Shown one piece after another: positions 6,558 to 12,674 of a DNA stretch of 12,937 nucleotides. A program made the translations under genes and the position numbers. Origin of the DNA: Candidatus Methanophagaceae archaeon (lineage in GTDB: Archaea; Halobacteriota; Syntropharchaeia; Alkanophagales; Methanospirareceae); NCBI GenBank assembly GCA_013374505.1, contig QENJ01000010.1, positions 1 through 12,937 on the forward strand, in the 5' to 3' direction. The notes under the pieces were generated by a model that made no database searches, had not been told where the DNA came from, and worked only from the letters and a program-made list of their open reading frames with translations. Each line of letters starts with the position of its first letter. The stretch's first letter is position 1.

Positions 6558-7562
6558 TCATCTCAACTTACGTTTTAACTCAGGAGATATCTCAAAAATA
6601 CTCACTCTTCCGTTAATAAATTTAATTGATTTTATATCACCTCTAGACTCTAAAACTTCAAGGAAATGGTCTACTATAATTTGAGGTTGATCCACAGATT
6701 TGTATATCGATGAAATACCCTCTCCGTTAAGATTAACAATCTGAGAAGCTACAGATTTTAATATAGAATCATAATCCATTATATATGCTCTTAAATATTC
6801 GTCAAAACCATAAAAGGTAATTCTATAGTTAATGATTTCTGCTCTACGATTTGTAGCATTAAAGGCCCTTGGTCCCTCGAGATATTCCCTTTTATTAAGT
6901 ATCTCAAGTGATTCATAAAATTCCTCTTGAGAAATATCAAAGTCTAATATTTGCTCCAAGATAGTGTTAGTATCGATGTCATAATAAACGGAACCATTTT
7001 CAATTGCTTTTTCGCGGGATAAATTAATTGCTTTTTCGCAGGATAATTTAAGTACTAGGCTATCCACCTTGGTAAGATTAGGAAGAACATCAATCTCGGT
7101 TTGCGTATACCTGGGTGGTTTGCCTAGGGATGGTCTATCCCGCTGGCCATATATTGACATTATGATTTCTTTAAGTTCCGCTTCGTAATTTTCAAGGTTT
7201 TTTATTTTCACCCAAACGGTGGATTGCAAACATACGGGAACTTGACAATCATCAATAACGACTGGAATAATAAGTTTGATTTTCTTTTGGATCCTTCTTA
7301 CCACGCTGATGTTCAATTCTTCTCGAACCCAAGGCTTGACAACACTATATTTCGAGAGGACAATAATCACCGCCTGAGCATTTTTTATACCCTCCTCAAA
7401 TATCTTATCTATAAGGATATTACCGGGATGTATTTCCCACTTGTCCACCCAAGCATCTATTCCTTTTGAACGCAATTTTGTAGCAAAATCTAAGACGAAA
7501 CGTTCTTTATCTTCGCTTGCGTGGATAATGAAAACTTTATGATTTTTTATATTTTCTTCCAT
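6558..7562 (-). CDS. TIR-domain protein with C-terminal winged-helix-like region
   Basis: This 334-residue protein opens with a TIR domain (residues 8-140): KVFIIHASEDKERFVLDFATKL, then GIDAWVDKWEIHPGN, AVIIVLSKYSVVKPWVREEL and LIIPVVIDDC. Bacterial and archaeal TIR domains of this kind are often NADases. The Glu in WVREEL (81/82) sits where the catalytic Glu is expected. Residues 150-334 contain helical, winged-helix-like segments (EEFYESLEILNKREYLEGP and others) and no TM segment; they could sense a signal or bind a partner. The start ATG 7562 fits TATA-like TTTATGTATAAG about 30 bp upstream. The gene is AT-rich compared with 10.3-12.5 kb. It is a plausible antiviral NAD-depleting effector, but no partner protein gene is adjacent. 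Confidence 0.8.
   Translation of the reverse strand: MEENIKNHKVFIIHASEDKERFVLDFATKLRSKGIDAWVDKWEIHPGNILIDKIFEEGIKNAQAVIIVLSKYSVVKPWVREELNISVVRRIQKKIKLIIPVVIDDCQVPVCLQSTVWVKIKNLENYEAELKEIIMSIYGQRDRPSLGKPPRYTQTEIDVLPNLTKVDSLVLKLSCEKAINLSREKAIENGSVYYDIDTNTILEQILDFDISQEEFYESLEILNKREYLEGPRAFNATNRRAEIINYRITFYGFDEYLRAYIMDYDSILKSVASQIVNLNGEGISSIYKSVDQPQIIVDHFLEVLESRGDIKSIKFINGRVSIFEISPELKRKLR
7002..7049. repeat. 24-bp tandem duplication inside the TIR gene
   Basis: Two adjacent 24-bp copies (7002-7025 and 7026-7049) are identical at 22 of 24 positions, e.g. AATTGCTTTTTCGC in both. They encode successive octapeptides LSCEKAIN and LSREKAIE, so the reading frame is kept. Confidence 0.7.
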
Positions 7563-7613
7563 ATATATTTTTTATATATAACGTCGCATCTTATACATAA
7601 ACCTTTCTTTTCA

Positions 7614-7756
7614 TCATTCCCAATCCTCGTTTTCGTATTTTACCGGGAACCATCCGGCATCTCCAGGAATTTTTCCACGTCTAACACTTATCAACTCATT
7701 TTCAAATTTCGGTGGATCATATCCAGCGTCTATATCGGCATCATAACAACCCAAAA
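7614..7756 (-). pseudogene. Orphan C-terminal fragment of an unrecognised gene
   Basis: A minus-strand frame ending at a double stop (TGA TGA, 7611-7616) reads LGCYDADIDAGYDPPKFENE, LISVRRGKIPGDAG and WFPVKYENEDWE. This is strongly protein-like, with a natural charged C-terminus, yet no plausible start codon or N-terminal domain precedes it. The open frame can be followed to about 7886, but the composition turns non-coding there. I do not recognise the family. It sits just upstream of the TIR gene on the same strand and may be the 3' remnant of a former operon partner. Confidence 0.4.
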
Positions 7757-7942
7757 GCGGGATAGATGTGGTATAAACAAAGAGGGTAAATACGCAAGCC
7801 TGAGATAGTAAAAAGCGATAAAGTTTACCTTTACGTAAGCATGACTTCTGTGCTAATGTAAAAACTCGTTAGATAAATAAGCCACTCACTGGCAGAAAAT
7901 ATGCTAATGTTATGCTAGGAGGTACCAGAAACACAAATTTAT

Positions 7943-8044
7943 TGCACCATAGCTACACTGAAACTACACCAAGAATTTATACTCGGGTTATACTGAAATT
8001 ATACCGGGACATGACCAGAACCTGACCAGGGCTATACCACAAAC
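7943..8044. repeat. Tandem array of about 11-bp degenerate units
   Basis: Successive units are TGCACCATAGC, TACACTGAAAC, TACACCAAGAATT, TATACTCGGGT, TATACTGAAAT, TATACCGGGAC, ATGACCAGAAC, CTGACCAGGGC and TATACCACAAAC. Six central units are exactly 11 bp. A rough consensus is TATACC-G-AAC. GGTACCAGAAAC at 7921-7932 may be an outlying unit. The spacing is close to one DNA helical turn, so a protein could bind all units on one face. Confidence 0.65.
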
Positions 8045-8059
8045 TGAGTGTTTCTTCTC

Positions 8060-8092
8060 TTCAACACAAGTTCAACACAACTTCATCAAATA
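8060..8092. repeat. Second 11-bp tandem repeat, three units
   Basis: TTCAACACAAG, TTCAACACAAC and TTCATCAAATA follow without gaps. The first two differ at one base, the third is diverged. The unit length equals that of the array at 7943-8044, 15 bp upstream, but the unit sequence differs. Confidence 0.6.
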
Positions 8093-8211
8093 TAGTTCTT
8101 TGTACGCACAGAGAGCACGTCTAAGGCGATGTTTCTGATAGTGTCATAGGTTTTGACTGCCAGGCGACCGATTTGAGCGTCTCAGACGGTGCCTGAGCAC
8201 ACCAAATAAAG

Positions 8212-8219
8212 TTTTTATA
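8212..8219 (+). promoter_or_regulatory. TATA box of hairpin RNA candidate 1
   Basis: TTTTTATA begins exactly 29 bp before the TGCCACGGG that opens RNA candidate 1. The same box stands at the same distance before candidate 2. Between box and RNA lies GTGGCAT (8225-8231) complementary to ATGCCAC (8240-8246), which could be an operator or an alternative pairing with the RNA 5' end. Confidence 0.55.
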
Positions 8220-8240
8220 GCGTGGTGGCATATGTTTACA

Positions 8241-8350
8241 TGCCACGGGGTTTCGCAGAGCAGACGGGCGAACCGGGTTGAGTCAGATTTTTGTCCATTC
8301 ACCAAATGGTTTATTTCAACCCCTCGCTAATCATGTGAAGTCCCGTGGTT
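8241..8350 (+). ncRNA. Candidate structured RNA 1 (about 110 nt)
   Basis: The two ends form a continuous stem of 15 pairs, 8242-8256 with 8335-8349, built from CCACGGG/CCCGTGG plus G-TTTCGC/GTGAAG-T with four G-U pairs. Inside, GGGTTGA (8275-8281) pairs with TCAACCC (8316-8322), GCGA (8268-8271) with TCGC (8324-8327), and CCATT (8295-8299) with AATGG (8305-8309) around a CACCA loop. A TATA box lies 29 bp upstream and a pyrimidine-rich tail (TTTCTTATTATCTCTTCTT) follows. I see no match to tRNA, SRP, RNase P or C/D-box RNA. Function unknown. Confidence 0.6.
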
Positions 8351-8434
8351 TCTTATTATCTCTTCTTATCTTATCTCATGTCCTCTGCCTGCGTGTTGTT
8401 TACATATCGCGTCTTTGCTTATTTTTGTTATCGC

Positions 8435-8442
8435 TTTTTATA
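8435..8442 (+). promoter_or_regulatory. TATA box of hairpin RNA candidate 2
   Basis: TTTTTATA begins 29 bp before TGCCACGGG at 8464, matching the arrangement of candidate 1. The interval also shares TATGT-ACAT and CGTGG with the first promoter. Confidence 0.55.
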
Positions 8443-8463
8443 CGTGGGCGACTATGTGAACAT

Positions 8464-8520
8464 TGCCACGGGTTTCGCAGAGGTGGTTTCCCCCATACTC
8501 TTGTGAAGTCCCGTGGTTTC
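8464..8520 (+). ncRNA. Candidate structured RNA 2 (about 55 nt), paralogue of RNA 1
   Basis: It folds into one long hairpin: CCACGGG (8466-8472) with CCCGTGG (8510-8516); TTTCGC (8473-8478) with GTGAAG (8503-8508); AGAG (8479-8482) with CTCT (8498-8501); GTGG (8483-8486) with CCAT (8493-8496); loop TTTCCC. That is 21 pairs with three single-base bulges, all on the 3' side. The basal strands are shared with RNA 1, but the apical part differs entirely. A TATA box lies 29 bp upstream, and a pyrimidine-rich tail (TTTCTTCTCTTC) suggests termination. Confidence 0.6.
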
Positions 8521-8535
8521 TTCTCTTCTATATTT
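8517..8535 (+). terminator. Pyrimidine-rich tail after RNA candidate 2
   Basis: TTTCTTCTCTTCTATATTT directly follows the closing stem and resembles archaeal T-rich termination signals. A similar tail follows candidate 1 at 8349-8376. Confidence 0.4.
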
Positions 8536-8546
8536 AAAAACTGAGA

Positions 8547-8697
8547 GGTCATATAATGCCGTGTGTTGATTTTGTATTTTTAAAAATACTGACATATAAT
8601 ACTACTAAAACTTTTCTCCTCTCTTTATATAAGAGGTTCTAAGCGTTCTTTGTGTTTTTGTGTAGGAATATGGCATATAAACAAGCATTATATGACC
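8547..8697. repeat. 13-bp inverted repeat enclosing palindromes
   Basis: GGTCATATAATGC (8547-8559) is the exact reverse complement of GCATTATATGACC (8685-8697). Between them lie the perfect palindrome GTATTTTTAAAAATAC (8574-8589), a related GACATATAATAC (8591-8602) and CTCTTTATATAAGAG (about 8621-8635). There is no protein frame. It could be a small non-autonomous element or a regulatory region. Confidence 0.5.
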
Positions 8698-8721
8698 CGA
8701 AACATTTAAAAGGCAAACTGC
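8691..8721 (+). promoter_or_regulatory. Copy B of the repeated promoter element
   Basis: CCCGAAACATTTAAAAGG is a near-consensus BRE plus TATA and is 28/31 identical to the lipoprotein promoter at 5716-5746. No protein start lies downstream. A transcript from about 8733 would contain GAGGGGGCTT (about 8752-8761), able to pair with AAGCCCCTC (about 8780-8788), and end in the 62-bp repeat. Confidence 0.45.
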
Positions 8722-8768
8722 AACATCAGCTTCGCAGACCTAAATCGGGAAGAGGGGGCTTTTATTTG

Positions 8769-8830
8769 CGACCACGACTTAAGCCCCTCCGCAATTATCA
8801 ATGGTTATGCTATCGCTGACATATTTTTAG
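8769..8830. repeat. 62-bp direct repeat, copy B
   Basis: It is the counterpart of 6440-6501 (56/62 identical) and ends 11 bp beyond the 3' end of the membrane-protein gene. A weaker relative (TAAACCCCCTCCG) occurs at about 10242-10254, downstream of mat. Confidence 0.8.
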
Positions 8831-8840
8831 AATTACGAAT

Positions 8841-9677
8841 CTATAATCTCGAGTATTTTATCATGTTATCTACATCTTCTTCGTTTTTAATATGTATCAA
8901 TTTTAAACTATTTACCTTTTTTAGATTCAAAAAACAGTGTTTTATAGCTTTTATCTTTGCATATCTTTTCAATTTTTTAGTTTTTTTATGACCTGAATTT
9001 GAATTTAGTTGTTTAAATAACTGATTGTAAGTACTGAATAGTACCACGAAATAAATAAATGGTGAAAGCAAAAAAGTAAGTAAGGGTGGCAACAGAAACT
9101 TTCTTAAAGTATCGACACTTACAAAGTTGTTATAATCGGAAACTACATTACTTATAAAGTTATAAAAAATAATTATACCAATAATTAACAGGACTCCATT
9201 CAGTAATTTTACAAAAGATTTGTTATTTTCATCTCTTTCTGTGTGAATTTTTAAAATTACGATAAAACTCACAAGCGGTACTAAAATCAATTCACCTACA
9301 AGAGAAAATGTGTAAGTATTGGCGACGAGCTCGTAAATTAAAACTACTTTTATAGTTTTGACGATGATATTTTTGAAAATATTTTGGTCTTTTTCTGAGG
9401 TTACCGAATCAACAAACACAACAATCGCTGTAAAACAAAACCAAACAACAGTATCTTTTAATAAAGAAATGTTCCAGCAATTTATCTGATATAGAATAAA
9501 TACAATTCCAGCTGTATAAGCTATCATAAAAAATATCAAAGAAAGTATTTCTATTTTGAAAAAGGCTTTGAATACATCTAAGATTGATTTTCTAAGGTAC
9601 ATGTTAAATAGCATGAGGATAAAAATCACAAGTAGCCAAATAGCTGTAGCAATTTCCCTATTATTGAAAAGATTCAT
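8841..9677 (-). CDS. Multi-pass membrane protein, function unknown
   Basis: This 278-residue, very AT-rich gene starts MNLFNNREIATAIWLLVIF. I count six or more hydrophobic segments, near residues 10-28, 40-65, 74-93, 105-145 (probably two), 158-180 and 195-220. A Lys-rich soluble C-terminal tail of about 50 residues (KKTKKLKRYAKIKAIKH) should face the cytoplasm. The opening resembles hypothetical membrane proteins scattered in bacterial accessory regions, but I can name no family or substrate. Base composition like the TIR gene and unlike the mat block suggests acquisition. A copy of the 62-bp repeat lies just downstream, as for the TIR gene. A 12-bp palindrome GTACTTAAGTAC (9693-9704) lies in its promoter region. 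Confidence 0.65.
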   Translation of the reverse strand: MNLFNNREIATAIWLLVIFILMLFNMYLRKSILDVFKAFFKIEILSLIFFMIAYTAGIVFILYQINCWNISLLKDTVVWFCFTAIVVFVDSVTSEKDQNIFKNIIVKTIKVVLIYELVANTYTFSLVGELILVPLVSFIVILKIHTERDENNKSFVKLLNGVLLIIGIIIFYNFISNVVSDYNNFVSVDTLRKFLLPPLLTFLLSPFIYFVVLFSTYNQLFKQLNSNSGHKKTKKLKRYAKIKAIKHCFLNLKKVNSLKLIHIKNEEDVDNMIKYSRL

Positions 9678-10293
9678 ATGTCACTATACCCCGTACTTAA
9701 GTACAAGGCCTATACTTAGCCCCCACCCTCGAGTACGGAACTCCGCAACTTACTGCTATGTACATTTATCATAGGCTATAAACGGAGTTTCGGTTTTTGT
9801 TCGACATTTCATTTTTGAGAATGCATAAAACGCTTAGCGTGAAGCCTCATATTCTCCGCTTCGCTATCCCGCTAACCGAATACTTCGCCGGGTATTTTAT
9901 AAAAAGGTGTACAAGGTCTACATTCATCGCCAAAACACAAAATAGAATAAGGGCGCAGCGAGAACGGGCAAGTGATAAAACGGGCGAAAAAATATGTGTG
10001 TGAAGCGGATGTGAAGTAATCATTCACTCAACATTTTATTTTTATATAACATTTTGGGTGTGTGAAGAATCGGTGAGGGGTGTTGTTTTGTAAGAGATAA
10101 AAGCGAAATGGAGGGCAATATCGTAAAAATACATAATGCTTAATCCAAAAACATAAAGAAGGCTACCTATTAGTCCTGGTTAAGTTCCCAATCCGCAACT
10201 GAACTACTACCTATTTCGCCCTGTATCATGATCCGGCATAAACCCCCTCCGTAGCTATTCAAATACCATAAATACCATTTATTACGGCTAAAT
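9678..10293. other. Gene-poor 616 bp
   Basis: I see no supported protein gene. It contains the palindrome GTACTTAAGTAC (9693-9704), TATA-like TTTATAAAAAG near 9895 and TTTTTATATAAC near 10040 on the plus strand, a short hairpin GTGAA-TTCAC near 10015, a diverged relative of the 62-bp repeat around 10242, and a tandem AAATACCAT pair at about 10260-10279 just downstream of mat. A 68-codon plus-strand frame (9797-10003) has no coding character. Confidence 0.5.
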
Positions 10294-11502
10294 TCAAAAT
10301 GTCTTCAACTCGTTTCTAATCACCATCTCCGTTATATCCGTGATGTTTGAGAGCCAATCGTCTATTACTCTTTTCACTTTCTTCTCCGTTACCCCACTGT
10401 TCACACCGCCATTTGTAATAATTTGTGCAGTCGCTACCTTCGGATCGTCTATCCTTCTGCCTATCTCAGAAAGAATCTTTATATCCACTTCGCGAACACC
10501 ATCCACGCTATCCACGATTTCGTTTGCTATTTTACCAGCAAGCAAATTGTATATCTTTCCCGTATGGTTCACGGGATTTTTCCCCGCCGATGCTTCTAGG
10601 CTTATTGATCGGTTCGGCGTGATAAGCCCATTGCATCGGTTGCCACGACCAACAGCTCCGTCATCGCCCATCTCCGCAGAGGTCCCGGTCACTGTGAGAT
10701 ACACGGACTCTGGTGTGTCTGCCATATTTACATGGGTGGTTACGTCCTTGCTTGTATATCTTTCGGCTACGCCGCTTATGAACTCTTTTAAACCTTGTTT
10801 TATAACCTCATAATGCTCGTAGTCATCCACGTATTTCGATACGAAAGCATCGCCTATCGTTAAATTTATCTTAGCCTTTTCTCTAAGCGCCATCACTTTC
10901 ATATCCTCTCCAATCGCTTTCTCCTTGTCCCTGTATTTCGCCATCACCTCGTTTTCCACATTGAAAACTATGGATTCTGTCTCCGAAAAAGGCGCATGTG
11001 CCACGCCAAATGAAGTATCATTCGCCACGGGTACCGCTTTCGTATTATTACCAAAAACGGATAACAGGTCGGAAGAGCCCTTCCCCAATCTACTCTCTAC
11101 TACTACATTGCTCTCCACGTCTAAATTCCTTACGTTCTTCTTTAAATACTCCTTCGTTGCTTTTGTCGTTACTATATCAACAGCGATTTCATCGCCTCCA
11201 AAATCGCCCGTTGCTCTACCGCCCAACATGATGTATATCGGTGAGATAACCTCGCCACCGCCATATACGGGGCACGACCTGCCGGCGACAAGTTGCACTT
11301 TATCCGTGTTGTGATGCAATATCATCCCACACTTTCTCTCATACTCCTTGCACAGTGCCACACTAACCGCATCTGCTATACCATCGCATAAGCTGTCCGG
11401 ATGGCCCAGCCCTTTTCGTTCCACTATCTCTATCCCTTGGTCACCAACGGCTTTCTTGCTCATGAACTCTACATTTATATTCCTTACTATCGACTCGCCC
11501 AT
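10294..11502 (-). CDS. mat: Archaeal S-adenosylmethionine synthetase (methionine adenosyltransferase)
   Basis: This 402-residue protein is the full usual length of the archaeal MAT family (EC 2.5.1.6), which makes S-adenosylmethionine from methionine and ATP in the cytosol. Characteristic parts are ERKGLGHPDSLCDGIADAVS (residues 28-47), the Gly-rich SCPVYGGGEVISPIYIMLGG, GDFGGDEIAVDIV, MGDDGAVGRGNRCNGLITPN and a C-terminal QIITNGGVNSGVTEKKV. The start ATG 11502 has AAGGTG about 8 nt upstream. It lies 77 bp downstream of the ZPR1-like gene on the same strand and probably ends that transcription unit. It would supply SAM to enzymes such as the radical SAM protein in this window. Confidence 0.96.
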   Translation of the reverse strand: MGESIVRNINVEFMSKKAVGDQGIEIVERKGLGHPDSLCDGIADAVSVALCKEYERKCGMILHHNTDKVQLVAGRSCPVYGGGEVISPIYIMLGGRATGDFGGDEIAVDIVTTKATKEYLKKNVRNLDVESNVVVESRLGKGSSDLLSVFGNNTKAVPVANDTSFGVAHAPFSETESIVFNVENEVMAKYRDKEKAIGEDMKVMALREKAKINLTIGDAFVSKYVDDYEHYEVIKQGLKEFISGVAERYTSKDVTTHVNMADTPESVYLTVTGTSAEMGDDGAVGRGNRCNGLITPNRSISLEASAGKNPVNHTGKIYNLLAGKIANEIVDSVDGVREVDIKILSEIGRRIDDPKVATAQIITNGGVNSGVTEKKVKRVIDDWLSNITDITEMVIRNELKTF

Positions 11503-11579
11503 TTTTATGCACCTTATCCTTCTAAAGAAAGAACAAATACTAAGACAAAAATAGTGCCTTTAGTAAAATAGTCTTTATC

Positions 11580-12059
11580 TCAATCACGAATTATCGCACT
11601 ATTACCTGTTGGGTCGTCTAATATCAAGGTCATACGTGCTTTACCCGCTTTTATCTCATCTATTTTCATCAAAATTTGCTCTGCGCGTTTCCTTTTATCG
11701 CCCACCGCATCTCTGCTCAGTATCTTCAGCACTCTTTCCACCCGCTTCAAGACGCCTTCTACCGTGGAAATAAACGATTCCCCTTCGTTTGGATCCACGT
11801 ATACACCCAACTCCGGTATCTCAATGCGGCCATATGATGACCGTATTACCCTCACATTCAAGTCCTGTACTGAAGAAACCACCAGCTCATATCTTCTCGG
11901 CTTATCCGTAATCTCTGATAAAATCCTTACATCGGTAGAGTGATTGCCACAGGAAGGACAAGTGGCAACAAAAAGAACAGCATCGCCAAAATGAGGTATA
12001 TTATAGGACAAAAATTGCAGATCACTTTCCGCGCCGCAAATAGGGCATCTCTCTTTCAC
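11580..12059 (-). CDS. ZPR1-type zinc-finger protein (archaeal, single domain)
   Basis: This 159-residue protein has a four-Cys zinc site, C5-PI-C8 and C34-PS-C37 (MKERCPICG, ATCPSCGNHS), followed by the beta-rich ZPR1 domain with SSYGRIEIPELGVYVDP and a C-terminal LDDPTGNSAIIRD, matching the family's DPxGNS tail motif. Eukaryotic ZPR1 has two such units and acts as a chaperone for elongation factor eEF1A; archaeal proteins have one, and an EF1A-related role is only an inference. The start is GTG 12059; I see no better ATG near the CPICG motif. It lies 34 bp after sepF, so it is probably cotranscribed. Confidence 0.87.
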   Translation of the reverse strand: MKERCPICGAESDLQFLSYNIPHFGDAVLFVATCPSCGNHSTDVRILSEITDKPRRYELVVSSVQDLNVRVIRSSYGRIEIPELGVYVDPNEGESFISTVEGVLKRVERVLKILSRDAVGDKRKRAEQILMKIDEIKAGKARMTLILDDPTGNSAIIRD

Positions 12060-12093
12060 TTATCGTCCCACGCCACACAGCACTAACGTACCA

Positions 12094-12471
12094 CTATCGG
12101 CCACCCAATTTCTTCCGTTCTATTTTTACTCCTGTCGGGGCCACTATCACCTGTTCTTCGCCAAAACCCGCGATGTCCCCGCCTACATCCATACTTGCCA
12201 GCTTTAAGTCCTTTATCGCTTTCTCTACCAGAACCTTGTCCCGTTTCGCCAGTGATATGTCCAGAATCAACATATTGCCTGCGTATATTTCCTTTTTCAA
12301 TTCCGGCACGTCATACAAGCCTGTCAACTCTGCAGTCTTCACGTACATCTTCACTTCTGCATCGTCCTTTAGTTCCTGCTCGTATTCATCTATGTCCAAG
12401 TCAAGGTCCAGGTAATCGTCTTCATCTACCTTTTTCTCAAACAACCGGCTCAATCCGTCTTTTATCCCCAT
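12094..12471 (-). CDS. sepF: SepF-like archaeal cell-division protein (DUF552)
   Basis: This 125-residue protein opens with an amphipathic helix (MGIKDGLSRLFEKK), as in SepF, where it binds the membrane. An acidic linker (DEDDYLDLDLDIDEYEQE) precedes the SepF core (residues about 38-118) with MYVKTAELTGLYDVPELKKE, GNMLILDISLAKRD and DVGGDIAGFGEEQVIVAPTG. In archaea SepF anchors FtsZ to the membrane. The start ATG 12471 has GAGGGG a few bases upstream, and TATA-like CTTTAAATG near 12520 marks a promoter. It leads the sepF-ZPR1-mat run on the minus strand. Confidence 0.88.
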   Translation of the reverse strand: MGIKDGLSRLFEKKVDEDDYLDLDLDIDEYEQELKDDAEVKMYVKTAELTGLYDVPELKKEIYAGNMLILDISLAKRDKVLVEKAIKDLKLASMDVGGDIAGFGEEQVIVAPTGVKIERKKLGGR

Positions 12472-12530
12472 TTTTTCCCCTCATGCTCATTAATAACTAT
12501 TACTCTCGTATTCTAACATTTAAAGTATAG
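12472..12530 (-). promoter_or_regulatory. Promoter and ribosome binding site of sepF
   Basis: On the minus strand, ATACTTTAAATG (about 12517-12528) resembles BRE/TATA, and TGAGGGG lies just before ATG 12471. A leader of about 25 nt would result. Confidence 0.4.
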
Positions 12531-12674
12531 GGCATACACAATTAAAAGATATTGCCACATCCCTCATGACCGAATGTTAAAAGTTATGTTAGGTACTTGC
12601 CACTTTTATTGGAATACTTAGCCCTATACGCACGTAAATTGTCTGACATAGCTCTTTTGCGGTGCCATATGACT

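Larger units (their letters stand above)
7763..8840. other. Gene-free 1.1 kb with repeats and RNA candidates
   Basis: I find no convincing protein gene on either strand. The stretch holds an 11-bp-period tandem repeat array, two paralogous hairpin RNA candidates with their own TATA boxes, short stems such as GTGC-CTGA-GCAC near 8190, an inverted repeat pair with palindromes, and copies of the promoter element and the 62-bp repeat. Each is listed separately. Confidence 0.7.

Noticed and set aside
7943..8092. Tandem repeats as a CRISPR array
   Set aside because: Units are about 11 bp, contiguous and degenerate, with no unique spacers and no cas genes nearby.
8241..8350. CCACGGG/CCCGTGG ends as a tRNA acceptor stem
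   Set aside because: Neither strand has a D-arm, anticodon arm or TTC-containing T-arm at the right distances, and the second copy is far too short.
8278..8544. 88-codon plus-strand open frame
   Set aside because: It spans both RNA candidates and the spacer; its repeated VKSRGF comes from the duplicated RNA 3' ends. Composition is not protein-like and no ribosome binding site is seen.
9797..10003. 68-codon plus-strand frame
   Set aside because: No promoter or ribosome binding site placed for it, no recognisable pattern, and mixed composition.
10340..10813. 157-codon plus-strand frame inside mat
   Set aside because: It is the antisense shadow of a clearly identified gene.
12589..12660. Tiny frames between the edge gene and sepF (14 and 21 codons)
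   Set aside because: Too short to judge, overlapping each other, and without clear ribosome binding sites.
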